From assembly GCF_003254745.1 (NCBI RefSeq), contig NZ_QKXH01000015.1, forward strand, positions 1-64,000: 64,000 nucleotides of DNA, read 5' to 3'. Shown here one piece after another: positions 6,388 to 15,236 of this stretch; the first letter of the stretch is position 1; every line of letters starts with the position of its first letter. Under the pieces are notes generated by a model, which was not told the DNA's origin, searched no databases, and saw nothing but the letters and a program-made list of their open reading frames with translations. The position numbers and the translations under genes were made by a program. The stretch is from Flavobacterium aquariorum (GTDB lineage Bacteria > Bacteroidota > Bacteroidia > Flavobacteriales > Flavobacteriaceae).

Positions 6388-7446
6388 ATGAAAATAAAAA
6401 TAACTGGTATAGGAAGCTATATTCCTGAGAAAAAGATTAGCAACACTGACTTTAGCGAACATGTTTTTTTAAATGAAGATGGCTCCCCTTTTGCTTATGC
6501 AAACGAAGTCGTAATCAACAAATTCAAAGGCATTACTGGTATTGAAAAAAGAAGATATGCCGAGGATCACTACACCGCCTCAGACCTTGCGTTTTTTGCA
6601 TCCCAAAAAGCGATAGAAAATGCAGGAATAGATCCGGAAACTTTAGACTACATCATTTTTGCCCACAATTTTGGTGATGTGAAATTTGGAACCTCCCAAT
6701 CGGATATCATTCCAAGTTTGGCCACTAGAGTAAAACACCAATTACAGATAAAAAACCCAAAATGTGTCGCTTATGACATTCTTTTTGGTTGTCCAGGCTG
6801 GATTGAAGGTGTATTGCAAGCCAATGCATTCATAAAATCCGGAATGGCCAAGAAATGTCTTGTCATAGGTGCAGAAACATTGTCCCGTGTGGTAGATGCC
6901 CACGATAGGGATTCCATGATTTACTCTGATGGCGCAGGAGCATCAGTTATTGAAGCCTCAGATGATGAAACTGGAATGTTATCTTATGAAAGCGCAACTT
7001 ATGCCGCCGAAGAAGCTAATTTTCTTTACTTCGGAAAATCATACAACCCCGATTTGGATCCCGATACGAAATACATCAAAATGTATGGTCGCAAAATTTA
7101 TGAATTTGCTTTAAGCCAAGTTCCTGCAGCTATGAAAAGCTGTTTGGATCAAAGTGGTCTGGGGATTAATGATGTTAAAAAAATCCTTATTCACCAAGCC
7201 AACGAAAAAATGGACGAAGCTATCATTCACCGTTTTTACAAATTATACGGGCAAACTCCTCCAAAAGACATTATGCCCATGAGCATACATGAATTGGGAA
7301 ACAGCAGTGTTGCAACAGTTCCCACATTATTTGACCTATTAATTCAAGGAAAAATAGAAAATCAAGAAATTAAAAAAGGAGATGTATTGCTTTTTGCTTC
7401 TGTAGGGGCCGGAATGAATATCAACGCCTTTGTCTATAGATATTAA
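6388..7446 (+). CDS. 3-oxoacyl-ACP synthase III family protein
   Basis: This 352-residue thiolase-fold enzyme is of the FabH/KAS III type, which condenses an acyl-CoA starter with malonyl-ACP. The catalytic triad is visible: Cys135 in FGCPGW, His269 in IHQAN and Asn305 in LGNSSVAT. The C-terminal GAGMN loop is also typical. It is longer than housekeeping FabH (about 320 residues). With no other fatty acid gene beside it, it may serve a special branched, aryl-polyene or secondary lipid pathway rather than bulk synthesis. It is single, with its own terminator, and starts at an ATG 57 bp after an AT-rich stretch. Confidence 0.9.
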   Translation: MKIKITGIGSYIPEKKISNTDFSEHVFLNEDGSPFAYANEVVINKFKGITGIEKRRYAEDHYTASDLAFFASQKAIENAGIDPETLDYIIFAHNFGDVKFGTSQSDIIPSLATRVKHQLQIKNPKCVAYDILFGCPGWIEGVLQANAFIKSGMAKKCLVIGAETLSRVVDAHDRDSMIYSDGAGASVIEASDDETGMLSYESATYAAEEANFLYFGKSYNPDLDPDTKYIKMYGRKIYEFALSQVPAAMKSCLDQSGLGINDVKKILIHQANEKMDEAIIHRFYKLYGQTPPKDIMPMSIHELGNSSVATVPTLFDLLIQGKIENQEIKKGDVLLFASVGAGMNINAFVYRY

Positions 7447-7470
7447 ACTAGCTGTACGCTTATTTACTCG

Positions 7471-7508
7471 AAGCCCACTTCACTCTTCTGTGCAGTGGGC
7501 TTTTTTTT
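7471..7508 (+). terminator. Intrinsic terminator after KAS III-like gene
   Basis: A perfect 9-bp stem AAGCCCACT/AGTGGGCTT is followed by a run of eight T. Confidence 0.9.
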
Positions 7509-7594
7509 GGAAACAAAACCAAATTTAAAGCTCAATACCACTAGATATTATTGGACAAATTTGAAATTACAAACCGTATAAGAAACAGAATCTT

Positions 7595-7602
7595 TATATT
7601 TG
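7595..7602 (+). promoter_or_regulatory. Promoter -7 box TATATTTG
   Basis: This is an exact match to the Bacteroidota TAnnTTTG box, 40 bp before the methyltransferase start. An upstream TTTG exists at 7560-7563, but it is too far away for the usual spacing. Confidence 0.5.
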
Positions 7603-7641
7603 CAAACTCTAAAGCAAAAGCGGTAGTTAAAAATTAAAAAA

Positions 7642-8166
7642 ATGTACGAAAAAACGTTTCCCAATAAAAGATTCAAACATACTTTAGAATTTTTAAAAAA
7701 ACACATCAACACCTCACAAACCATACTAGATTTGGGTGTTGACAATCCTTTTTCTAAAATAATGAAAGAAGAAGGCTTCACCGTAAAAAACACTACTGGC
7801 GAAGATTTGGACGTGAATCAAAGTGTTTTTTCAGAAGGAAAGCAAGATGTGGTAACTGCTTTTGAAATTTTCGAACATTTATTGAATCCGTACACCATTT
7901 TAAGTGAAATAAAATCGGATAAATTGTTGATATCAATTCCTTTGCGTTTATGGTTTTCATCGGCTTATCGCAGTAAAACAGATATGTGGGACAGACATTA
8001 CCACGAATTTGAAGACTGGCAATTGGACTGGTTACTGGAAAAAACAGGCTGGAAAATCATAGACAGAGAAAAATTCACTCATCCTGTTAAGAAAATTGGA
8101 TTTCGCCCATTATTGCGATTTTTTACTCCGAGATATTATATCGTTTACGCGGAAAAAGCAAAATAA
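7642..8166 (+). CDS. Class I SAM-dependent methyltransferase-like protein
   Basis: This 174-residue cytoplasmic protein has a shortened Rossmann methyltransferase fold. Motif I is ILDLGVDNP (28-36), which is less glycine-rich than usual. The post-motif region is FEIFEHLLNP (74-83), typical of the type 11/12 methyltransferases. The C-terminal part is aromatic and basic (RPLLRFFTPRYY) and could touch membranes or lipids. The glycosyltransferase gene follows 48 bp later and the MlaEF pair after that. A role in envelope or glycolipid modification is therefore plausible, but the substrate is unknown. Confidence 0.7.
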   Translation: MYEKTFPNKRFKHTLEFLKKHINTSQTILDLGVDNPFSKIMKEEGFTVKNTTGEDLDVNQSVFSEGKQDVVTAFEIFEHLLNPYTILSEIKSDKLLISIPLRLWFSSAYRSKTDMWDRHYHEFEDWQLDWLLEKTGWKIIDREKFTHPVKKIGFRPLLRFFTPRYYIVYAEKAK

Positions 8167-8170
8167 ACAA

Positions 8171-8199
8171 CTTTGTCAAAGTTTAAAACTTTGACAAAG
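8171..8199. repeat. 29-bp palindrome (TTTGTCAAAG type)
   Basis: CTTTGTCAAAGTTT is followed by its near-perfect reverse complement, with one central mismatch. It lies between two same-strand genes. A related copy is at 16938-16965. It may form an intercistronic hairpin. Confidence 0.7.
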
Positions 8200-8214
8200 C
8201 TTTGAACAAAACAA

Positions 8215-9063
8215 ATGAAATATTACATCGTAATTCCGACCTACAACGAAGAAGCCCTTATTGCTTTGACTTTGCAATCCTTAGTATCGCAAACGGTTTT
8301 GCCAAAAAAAATAGTGGTTGTCAATGATAATTCTACCGATAAAACGGCCGAAATTGTTTTGGCTTTCGCCAAAGACAATCCGTTTATAACTTTGGTAAAT
8401 AAAACTTCCAGTGCGGTTCATTTACCGGGAAGCAAGGTGATACAAGCTTTTCAGAAAGGACTGGAAACTTTGGACGAAGATTACGACTTGATGGTGAAAA
8501 TTGATGCTGATTTAATTTTTCCTTCCAATTATTTTGAAACCATAATAAAGCATTTTCAATCCGATTCAGCAATTGGAATGGCAGGCGGATTTTGTTACAT
8601 CGAAAAAAATGGAAATTGGGTATTAGAAAACCTAACTGACAAAGACCATATAAGAGGCGCATTAAAAGCGTATCGAAAAGAAACTTTCCAACAAATTGGA
8701 GGCTTAAAACCGGCTATGGGTTGGGATACAGTTGACGAATTACTTTGTAAATTCTACAATTGGAAAGTAGTCACCGATTCCAGTTTACACGTAAAACACC
8801 TCAAACCAACTGGAGCTAATTACAGTAAAACGGCACGCTACAAACAAGGAGAAGCTTTTTACACACTTGGATATGGTTTCTGGATTACAGCAATTGCATC
8901 AGTGAAATTAGCAATGATGAAGAAAAAACCATTGCTATTTCTCGATTATATCAAAGGTTTTTGGAAAGCAAAAAATGCAAAAACACCTTTATTGGTAACC
9001 CAAGAACAAGCCCGTTTCATAAGAAACTATCGTTTACAAAAAATGAAGCAAAAGCTTTTCTAA
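8215..9063 (+). CDS. Glycosyltransferase family 2
   Basis: This 282-residue GT-A fold enzyme transfers a sugar from a nucleotide-sugar donor. The opening VIPTYNEE (6-13), VNDNSTD (36-42) and the metal-binding DAD (97-99) are the expected GT2 motifs. The region GWDTVDELL corresponds to the acceptor-side ED motif. No signal peptide is present; the C-terminal part is basic and partly hydrophobic and may contact the membrane. It lies between a methyltransferase and the MlaEF genes on the same strand, which suggests envelope glycolipid or polysaccharide work. The acceptor cannot be told from sequence. Confidence 0.85.
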   Translation: MKYYIVIPTYNEEALIALTLQSLVSQTVLPKKIVVVNDNSTDKTAEIVLAFAKDNPFITLVNKTSSAVHLPGSKVIQAFQKGLETLDEDYDLMVKIDADLIFPSNYFETIIKHFQSDSAIGMAGGFCYIEKNGNWVLENLTDKDHIRGALKAYRKETFQQIGGLKPAMGWDTVDELLCKFYNWKVVTDSSLHVKHLKPTGANYSKTARYKQGEAFYTLGYGFWITAIASVKLAMMKKKPLLFLDYIKGFWKAKNAKTPLLVTQEQARFIRNYRLQKMKQKLF

Positions 9064-9132
9064 TGAAAAACTCATAACCCATAACTTATAACTCATAACA
9101 AGTTTGTAATTTAGCCCATATTCTATACCATT

Positions 9133-9882
9133 ATGATGCTCATTCGCTATACCTCCCAAATCGGGAAATATTTTTTAATGCTGAAGGAAATCTTTAACAA
9201 ACCAACGAAATGGTCGGTTATGAAAGGTTTAATTTATAAGGAAGTTGATGATTTAATCATTGATTCATTAGGAATTGTTGCCTTCATTTCTTTCTTCGTT
9301 GGAGGAGTTGTTTCAATGCAAACAGCCTTGAACTTAACGAATTCTTTTATTCCAAAGTACCTTATCGGGTATGCTACACGTCAATCAGTAATTTTAGAAT
9401 TTGCCCCAACCTTTATGTCTATCATTATGGCTGGAAAAATGGGGTCATTTATAACATCCAGTATTGGTTCTATGCGTGTTACGGAACAAATCGATGCTCT
9501 TGAAGTTATGGGGGTCAACTCCCTTAATTATTTGGTTTTTCCTAAAATAATAGCCTTGCTTTTATATCCTTTCCTCGTAGGTATAGGAATGTTTCTTGGT
9601 ATTACAGGTGGTTATATAGCAACCGTTTATGGTGGATTTGGAAACAGTATTGATTTTATTGATGGGCTCCAACGCGATTTCATTCCTTTCCATGTTGTAT
9701 ATGCCTTCACCAAAACTTTTATTTTCGGTATGTTATTGGCCACTATTCCGTCTTTTCATGGTTTTTACATGAAAGGTGGCGCACTGGAAGTTGGTAAAGC
9801 CAGTACCGTTTCTTTCGTATGGACTTCGGTTACCATCATCTTGCTCAATTATATTATCACCCAATTACTCTTAACAAAATGA
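9133..9882 (+). CDS. MlaE-type ABC transporter permease
   Basis: This 249-residue integral membrane protein has about five helices. It carries the conserved MlaE stretch LEFAPTFMSIIMAGKMGSFI followed by SMRVTEQIDALEVMG. In the Mla system the permease moves phospholipids between outer and inner membrane with an ATPase and an MCE protein. The stop overlaps the start of the ATPase gene by 4 bp (ATGA at 9879-9882), showing translational coupling. No MCE gene follows, unlike the complete set at 33.2-35.8 kb. Two ATGs (9133 and 9136) are equally possible starts. Confidence 0.9.
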   Translation: MMLIRYTSQIGKYFLMLKEIFNKPTKWSVMKGLIYKEVDDLIIDSLGIVAFISFFVGGVVSMQTALNLTNSFIPKYLIGYATRQSVILEFAPTFMSIIMAGKMGSFITSSIGSMRVTEQIDALEVMGVNSLNYLVFPKIIALLLYPFLVGIGMFLGITGGYIATVYGGFGNSIDFIDGLQRDFIPFHVVYAFTKTFIFGMLLATIPSFHGFYMKGGALEVGKASTVSFVWTSVTIILLNYIITQLLLTK

Positions 9883-10640
9883 TAGAAATAAAAAACATAG
9901 AAAAATCATTTGGCGGTGTCAAAATTCTTAAAGGAGTTTCTTGTGTTTTTGAGGCAGGAAAAACCAATTTGATTATTGGTCAAAGTGGATCCGGAAAAAC
10001 CGTTTTATTAAAATCATTATTGGGAATTCATACTCCAGAAATGGGAACCATTTCTTTTGATGGACGTATTTATTCTGATTTGAGTGCAGATGAAAAAAGA
10101 GAAATACGTACCGAAATTGGCATGCTTTTTCAAGGAAGTGCCCTTTTTGATAGTATGACAGTTTCTGAAAACGTGGGTTTTCCTCTAAGAATGTTTACCA
10201 ACGATAGTAGTGCCAAAATTCAAAAAAGAGTTGATTTTGTTTTAGAGAGAGTAAACCTAGTAGGCGCTCACAAGAAACTACCTTCTGAAATTTCAGGAGG
10301 AATGCAAAAAAGGGTTGCCATTGCCCGTGCCATTGTAAACAATCCTAAGTACTTATTTTGCGATGAGCCGAATTCTGGATTAGATCCTAATACTGCTATA
10401 TTAATTGACAATCTTATCCGGGAGATCACCGAAGAGTACAACATTACGACCGTTGTAAACACTCATGACATGAATTCTGTTATGGAAATTGGAGATCATA
10501 TTTTGTTTCTAAAAAATGGTCTAAAAGCTTGGGAAGGAACCAAAGAAGAAATTTTTCTTACCGAAAATGAAGCTATCGTCGAATTTGTTTATTCATCAGA
10601 ATTATTCAAAAAAGTAAGAGAAGCCTATTTAAAAGGGTAA
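9879..10640 (+). CDS. MlaF-type ABC transporter ATP-binding protein
   Basis: This 253-residue ATPase is the partner of the preceding permease. It shows Walker A GQSGSGKT (34-41), signature SGGMQKR (139-145) and Walker B with the D-loop CDEPNSGLDP (161-170). The start ATG at 9879 overlaps the permease stop. A longer frame upstream lies entirely inside the permease gene and is not credible. Signature and D-loop (GGMQKR, DEPNSGLDP) are typical of the Mla branch. The stop is 1 bp from the convergent DMT permease gene, leaving no room for a separate terminator. Confidence 0.92.
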   Translation: MIEIKNIEKSFGGVKILKGVSCVFEAGKTNLIIGQSGSGKTVLLKSLLGIHTPEMGTISFDGRIYSDLSADEKREIRTEIGMLFQGSALFDSMTVSENVGFPLRMFTNDSSAKIQKRVDFVLERVNLVGAHKKLPSEISGGMQKRVAIARAIVNNPKYLFCDEPNSGLDPNTAILIDNLIREITEEYNITTVVNTHDMNSVMEIGDHILFLKNGLKAWEGTKEEIFLTENEAIVEFVYSSELFKKVREAYLKG

Positions 10641-10641
10641 A

Positions 10642-11565
10642 TTAGGTTTTATTTCTTTTAAATAAAGTCTTTCGATATCCAGCCCAGTTGATTAAAACCA
10701 CACCAATTAGAATCACAATTAAGGCAAGTATTTGTTTTGCACTTATGGTTTCTTTGGCAAACAACCAACCTAAAAAAACAGCTATAACTGGGTTTACATA
10801 TACATAGGTTCCAACTTGTATCAATGAACGCTTCGTTATTAGCCATAAATAAGCAACAAAAGCGAGTATCCCAAAAACAATAAGATATCCCAAACTCAAC
10901 CAAGAGGTTAACGATACATTACTAAAAACAAATCCTTGGGTCTCTCTCGTAAAATAGGACAACATCAAACAAAACAATCCTGCGCTTATCATTTGCAAAG
11001 CCACATTCATCAATGTGGGCAAATCAGTTGGATAATATCTAGAGAACAAAGAACCTAGTGCCCAAGAAATTCCTCCGGCAATAATTACTATTACACCTAA
11101 AACAAAATGATCTGAAAAAACAGATTCATTGACATCAAAAAGAATTATAACCCCAGCAAAACCAATAATCAATCCTAAAAGTGAACTAATGTTTGAAAAA
11201 TTTTCTTTCCACTTTGGGTAATCTAAAATCAAGAACCAAAAAGGCAAACTACATACTACTATTGAAGCAATCCCTGAAGGAACAAACTGTTCGGCCCACA
11301 TCACAGATCCTGTTCCGCCAACAAGCAAAAGAGTTCCGTAAATTGAATTTTTGAGCATGGCTTCCTTACTTGGTTTCTTTAAATTTCCTTGTGCTTTTAT
11401 CAAAATCAATAAAAGGAAACCCGCAATTACAAATCGCATTCCCATCAACATAAATGGCGGAATCGTTTCAAGACCCAAAAAGATAAAGAAATAGGTGCTT
11501 CCCCAAATGATAAAGATAGCCGCAAAAGCGAGATAGATAAGAAATTGGTTTTCGTTTTTAGACAT
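10642..11565 (-). CDS. EamA/DMT family transporter
   Basis: This 307-residue inner-membrane protein has ten likely helices in two EamA repeats. The first is at about 10-140, opening FAAIFIIWGSTYFFI, and the second at about 155-295. Such drug/metabolite transporters export amino acids, sugars or nucleosides, but the substrate cannot be read here. The short C-terminal tail is basic (GYRKTLFKRNKT). It is transcribed alone, convergent with and almost touching the MlaF gene. About 110 bp separate it from the upstream GDP-mannose gene. Confidence 0.88.
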   Translation of the reverse strand: MSKNENQFLIYLAFAAIFIIWGSTYFFIFLGLETIPPFMLMGMRFVIAGFLLLILIKAQGNLKKPSKEAMLKNSIYGTLLLVGGTGSVMWAEQFVPSGIASIVVCSLPFWFLILDYPKWKENFSNISSLLGLIIGFAGVIILFDVNESVFSDHFVLGVIVIIAGGISWALGSLFSRYYPTDLPTLMNVALQMISAGLFCLMLSYFTRETQGFVFSNVSLTSWLSLGYLIVFGILAFVAYLWLITKRSLIQVGTYVYVNPVIAVFLGWLFAKETISAKQILALIVILIGVVLINWAGYRKTLFKRNKT

Positions 11566-11677
11566 ATGATTTGGTGGATTTTATAAAATAAAAAAAATGA
11601 TTCCTTTCTGAAAATTGAGTTGCCTCAAAATTCTCAAGAATTCACTTTTTTATTTAATGGAATAAAAAAACTATTTA

Positions 11678-12736
11678 TTAGGATTTCAATTGAGATACAA
11701 TTGCTTTTATTTCTTGTTCCTTACTTTTAGGATAAATCAACAAGACAGAATCTTTGTCTACAATAATATAATCATCCAAACCATCTACAATTACTTGTTT
11801 CCCTATAGCGGTTCTAATAATATTATTCGATGCGTTTTGCAATAAAACGATTGCATTTACCACCGCATTATTATTATCGTCTTTTGGCAGTTTTTCATGC
11901 AATGAGCCCCAAGTTCCGAGATCATTCCAATCAAAAGTAGCTGGAAGAACGTAAACATTTTTGGCGTTTTCCATGATGGCATAATCAATGGAAATATTCT
12001 CAGCGTTCGGATAATGGGACTGAATAAAAGCATTTTCACTCTCAGTGTTGTATACATCATAACCCTCCATAAAAAGAGCAAACATCTCAGGCTGAAATTC
12101 TTCAAAAGCTTTTAAAATAGATCGTACGCTCCAGATAAAAATACCAGCATTCCACAAATAATTCCTGCTTTGGATAAATCGTCTAGCTGTTTTGGAATCT
12201 GGTTTTTCTCTAAACTGAACTACTTTTTTTATGGAACGGCTATCCAGTTTATCAAATTCAATATAACCATAACCAGTATTGGGAGCTGTTGGTAAAATCC
12301 CAAGCGTCATCAACGATTCTTCTCTTTCACATAAATCAAAAGAACGTTGCAAATTGGCCACAAACTGCATTTCATCTTCAATCCAGTGATCGCTTGGTGC
12401 GACAACCATTACTGCATTTGGATTTATTTTTTTTATTTTCAAAGAAGCATACAAAATACAAGGAGCCGTATTTCTCATAGCTGGTTCCAAAACAATTTGC
12501 TCTTGTGTTACCATTGGCAATTGTTCCAAAATCAAGTCATTGTAACTTTCGTGTGTTAGGATCAAAATATTCTCTTTCGGAATGATTTGTGATAATCGAC
12601 TGAATGTTTTCTGAATTAAAGTCTCTCCGGAACCCAACATATCATGAAATTGCTTCGGGAATTCTCTCGTACTTACTGGCCAAAATCGAGAACCGATTCC
12701 ACCTGCCATCAATATTGCGTAATAATTTTTGTTCAT
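11678..12736 (-). CDS. manC: Mannose-1-phosphate guanylyltransferase
   Basis: This 352-residue nucleotidyltransferase makes GDP-mannose from GTP and mannose-1-phosphate for surface glycans. The N-terminal signature LMAGGIGSRFWPVSTREFPK (9-28) and the sugar-binding FREKP (175-179) are present. Its length fits the single-function form. The phosphomannose isomerase domain of the longer (about 480 residue) enzymes is missing. It is the last gene of an apparent minus-strand group SDR - SprT - manC with gaps of 6 and 40 bp. Confidence 0.92.
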   Translation of the reverse strand: MNKNYYAILMAGGIGSRFWPVSTREFPKQFHDMLGSGETLIQKTFSRLSQIIPKENILILTHESYNDLILEQLPMVTQEQIVLEPAMRNTAPCILYASLKIKKINPNAVMVVAPSDHWIEDEMQFVANLQRSFDLCEREESLMTLGILPTAPNTGYGYIEFDKLDSRSIKKVVQFREKPDSKTARRFIQSRNYLWNAGIFIWSVRSILKAFEEFQPEMFALFMEGYDVYNTESENAFIQSHYPNAENISIDYAIMENAKNVYVLPATFDWNDLGTWGSLHEKLPKDDNNNAVVNAIVLLQNASNNIIRTAIGKQVIVDGLDDYIIVDKDSVLLIYPKSKEQEIKAIVSQLKS

Positions 12737-12776
12737 TTTATTTTTTTGTCTTCGCTACTTTATAGCTAATCATTTT

Positions 12777-13376
12777 TTAACCTGGCAACAACTCTACCTC
12801 GGCATTTGGATTAAATAAATACAATCGTCCGGAACTTATTTCCAAACATTCGTATCGTTTGGTTCGTATTGCTATTTTCTTGAAGATCTTTCCATTTGAA
12901 ATTCTAAAAACGCTACCGTAAGGAATATCAAAGATATAATTTTTATCATTTGGTTTATCATACTGCTTTAGAGCCAATGCCAATGTAGTATCGGTATCAC
13001 TACTTGCGGTCGGATTTCTAAAATGCCTTGCTAACAAGGGCAGCAAATGATTCGGAAAAATCTCTGGTCGAATAAAGGGCACCATAATCCTTTGAAAAGA
13101 ATATTTCCATTCATTTCCGTGGGGCTTAATATGCCTTCCAAATTTTTCAAAGGCCACCAGATGCGAAATTTCATGAATCAAGGTAATTAAAAACCTGTAT
13201 TTATTAAGACTGGAATTAACAGTGATTTCATGTTTCCCATTCATCCCTTTTCGGTAATCTCCATGACGCGTTTGCCTCTCATTGACAATTTTAAGATGCA
13301 CCTGATGCGTAACAATCAGCTCAAAAACTGGTTTTACGGCATGTTCCGGCAAATATTTTAAAAGTGTTTCGGACAA
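12777..13376 (-). CDS. SprT-like zinc metalloprotein
   Basis: This 199-residue cytoplasmic protein has the SprT zinc-protease motif H68-E-I-S-H72 in LIHEISHLVAFE. A third likely ligand is His86 in HGNEW. The C-terminal region is beta-rich (YGSVFRISNGKIFKKI). SprT-like proteins are related to the DNA-protein crosslink protease SPRTN, but the bacterial role is poorly known. It starts 6 bp after the stop of the SDR gene, so the two are probably one transcript. Confidence 0.85.
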   Translation of the reverse strand: MSETLLKYLPEHAVKPVFELIVTHQVHLKIVNERQTRHGDYRKGMNGKHEITVNSSLNKYRFLITLIHEISHLVAFEKFGRHIKPHGNEWKYSFQRIMVPFIRPEIFPNHLLPLLARHFRNPTASSDTDTTLALALKQYDKPNDKNYIFDIPYGSVFRISNGKIFKKIAIRTKRYECLEISSGRLYLFNPNAEVELLPG

Positions 13377-13382
13377 AATTAG

Positions 13383-14060
13383 TTATGGGTTGGTGGAAGA
13401 AACAGGTAATACTTTACCGTTAAAATATTTATTTCCTGTAAGAGTGAAATCATAAATGTAGTTGGCCATTTCACTAGCCGAAAGTGGTGCCTGATAGCCT
13501 GGAAATGCTTCTTGTAACATTTCGGTTTGAACAGATCCCAAAGCCAAAACATTAAAAGAAATCCCTTGTTCTTTATACTCTTCAGCCAATAATTCAGACA
13601 AAGTAATTACAGCCCCTTTACTGGAACTGTAAGCTGCTAATCCAGCAAATTTAAGACTTCCTTGCACGCCTCCCATAGAACTTATGGTTACCACGTGGCT
13701 CCCTTTTTGCAAATAGGGCAAACAAATACGCGTCAGATTTGCTACTCCAAAAACATTAACTTTATATATATTTTCAAAATCATGTTGTGTGGTTTCCGAA
13801 AAAGGTCTTAATAATAAGCTTCCTGCATTGTGAACAATAGCATCAATATTCTTCCAAGTAGTAGAGAGAAAATCGCTTACTTGTTGCAACTCTTCTTCGT
13901 TAGACAAATCAACTGAAAGACAGCTTATATTTTTATGTAAAAGCAACTGTTGGTTTATTTTTCTTGATACAGCAAGCACTTGATGTCCTGCATCGGCAAA
14001 CTGCAAAGCCAACTCGAAACCAATTCCTCTGCTTGTCCCTGTAATAATAATATTTTTCAT
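13383..14060 (-). CDS. SDR family oxidoreductase
   Basis: This 225-residue NAD(P)-dependent short-chain dehydrogenase is of classical type. The cofactor motif is TGTSRGIG (7-14), HNAG is at 77-80, and the catalytic Ser near 127-128 is followed by Tyr144-SSS-Lys148. The substrate is unknown. It is first in the SDR - SprT - manC group. A minus-strand TATTTTTG box (14065-14072) lies only 5 bp upstream of the ATG, too close to judge as a promoter. Confidence 0.88.
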   Translation of the reverse strand: MKNIIITGTSRGIGFELALQFADAGHQVLAVSRKINQQLLLHKNISCLSVDLSNEEELQQVSDFLSTTWKNIDAIVHNAGSLLLRPFSETTQHDFENIYKVNVFGVANLTRICLPYLQKGSHVVTISSMGGVQGSLKFAGLAAYSSSKGAVITLSELLAEEYKEQGISFNVLALGSVQTEMLQEAFPGYQAPLSASEMANYIYDFTLTGNKYFNGKVLPVSSTNP

Positions 14061-14155
14061 AGGGCAAAAATAATCAAAACAGTTAAAAAACTGTAACTTT
14101 AAATTTTAAAAAATATATTTTTATCCTTTAATAAATAAACAGAAAATCTAACTTT

Positions 14156-14163
14156 TATTTTTG
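14156..14163 (+). promoter_or_regulatory. Promoter -7 box TATTTTTG
   Basis: This is an exact TAnnTTTG box 36 bp before ATG 14200. It overlaps an upstream in-frame TTG (14161), which helps reject that longer start. Confidence 0.55.
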
Positions 14164-14199
14164 TACATCACAATCTTTGATTCAATTGTCTTAACCGCT

Positions 14200-14613
14200 A
14201 TGCTTACATTTAACAAAAATTATTTTGGATTTGCAATTCTGATTTTTTTAATTGAAATTTTGATTGCGCTTTATATGAATGATCCTTTTGTCAGACCTTA
14301 TCTTGGCGATGTTTTAGTTGTTATCTTAATGTATTGCTTTTTAAAATCTTTTCTCAAAATACCTGTTTTGACTGTCGCGATAGTTGTATTGTTTTTTTCT
14401 TTTACGGTCGAATTTTTACAATTTTTGAATATAGTCGAAAAATTAGGTTTAGGAAAATCAAAAATTGCCAGAACTGTTATTGGAACTTCATTTTCTTGGA
14501 TTGATTTACTTACTTATCTTTTTGGAATTTCCATCGTAATTGTAACTGAAAAATTTTGGATGAAAACTCAAAATAAAGTGATGATTTTCAACCATTTTAA
14601 AAATCTAAAATAG
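14200..14613 (+). CDS. DUF2809-like small membrane protein
   Basis: This 137-residue integral membrane protein has four or five hydrophobic helices, starting at MLTFNKNYFGFAILIFLIEI. The charged patch DPFVRPYLGDVLVV followed by a membrane segment, and the later FTVEFLQ, match the pattern of DUF2809 proteins of unknown function. The ATG at 14200 is chosen because a promoter -7 box overlaps the alternative upstream start. It stands alone between the divergent SDR gene and a GNAT gene that has its own promoter box. Confidence 0.75.
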   Translation: MLTFNKNYFGFAILIFLIEILIALYMNDPFVRPYLGDVLVVILMYCFLKSFLKIPVLTVAIVVLFFSFTVEFLQFLNIVEKLGLGKSKIARTVIGTSFSWIDLLTYLFGISIVIVTEKFWMKTQNKVMIFNHFKNLK

Positions 14614-14628
14614 AACGGCACTTTTACT

Positions 14629-14636
14629 TATTTTTG
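14629..14636 (+). promoter_or_regulatory. Promoter -7 box TATTTTTG
   Basis: This is an exact TAnnTTTG box 28 bp before the GNAT start codon. No clear TTTG upstream box was found. Confidence 0.5.
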
Positions 14637-14663
14637 CAAAAATAAATCCAACTAGATTCCATA

Positions 14664-15236
14664 ATGATGATTGAAAATATCCAATTTGAAGTAGCAAAAA
14701 ACACAGATATAGAAGGTGTATTGGCATTACAGAATCTTTATTTGGTATCCAATATGACTGAAGAGGAAAAAGCTTCAGGATTTGTAACGACTCCTTTTTC
14801 TGTTGAACAATTACAGGAGGTGATTCGTCAAGAAGGCTTGTTTATTGCCAAAGACGATAACAAAATTATCGCATACATTTTTGCGGCGAGCTGGCAATAT
14901 TTTAGTCAATGGGCTATTTTTAATCACATGACTCCCATGCTTCACGGACTTTCATTCAAAGATTTTAAGATGACTGACACCAATACTTTTCAATACGGAC
15001 CTATTTGCATTGACAAAAAATACCGCGAAAAAGGCTTGATTAATCCTTTCTTTGATTTTATGAGAACACACCTTGTGAAACGTTTTCCAGTAAGTATAAC
15101 TTTCATCAATAAAACCAATTTGCCTTCGCAAAAAGCGCATATCGAAAAACTGAAATGGTCGCTTATTGGAGATTTCCAATTCAACAACAATAATTATTTC
15201 ATTTTGGCTTATGATATGAGTCAACCCTCTATCTGA
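14664..15236 (+). CDS. GNAT family N-acetyltransferase-like protein
   Basis: This 190-residue cytoplasmic protein has the order of segments seen in GNAT acetyltransferases. The N-terminal strand-helix is FEVAKNTDIEGVLALQNLY. A central beta strand runs FQYGPICIDKKYREKGLI, where the acetyl-CoA loop is expected (R/Q-x-x-G-x-G/A is only partly kept as YREKGL). A C-terminal strand follows. The acetyl acceptor is unknown. A second ATG 3 bp downstream is an equally likely start. The stop overlaps the convergent LysE-like gene by 8 bp. Confidence 0.75.
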   Translation: MMIENIQFEVAKNTDIEGVLALQNLYLVSNMTEEEKASGFVTTPFSVEQLQEVIRQEGLFIAKDDNKIIAYIFAASWQYFSQWAIFNHMTPMLHGLSFKDFKMTDTNTFQYGPICIDKKYREKGLINPFFDFMRTHLVKRFPVSITFINKTNLPSQKAHIEKLKWSLIGDFQFNNNNYFILAYDMSQPSI

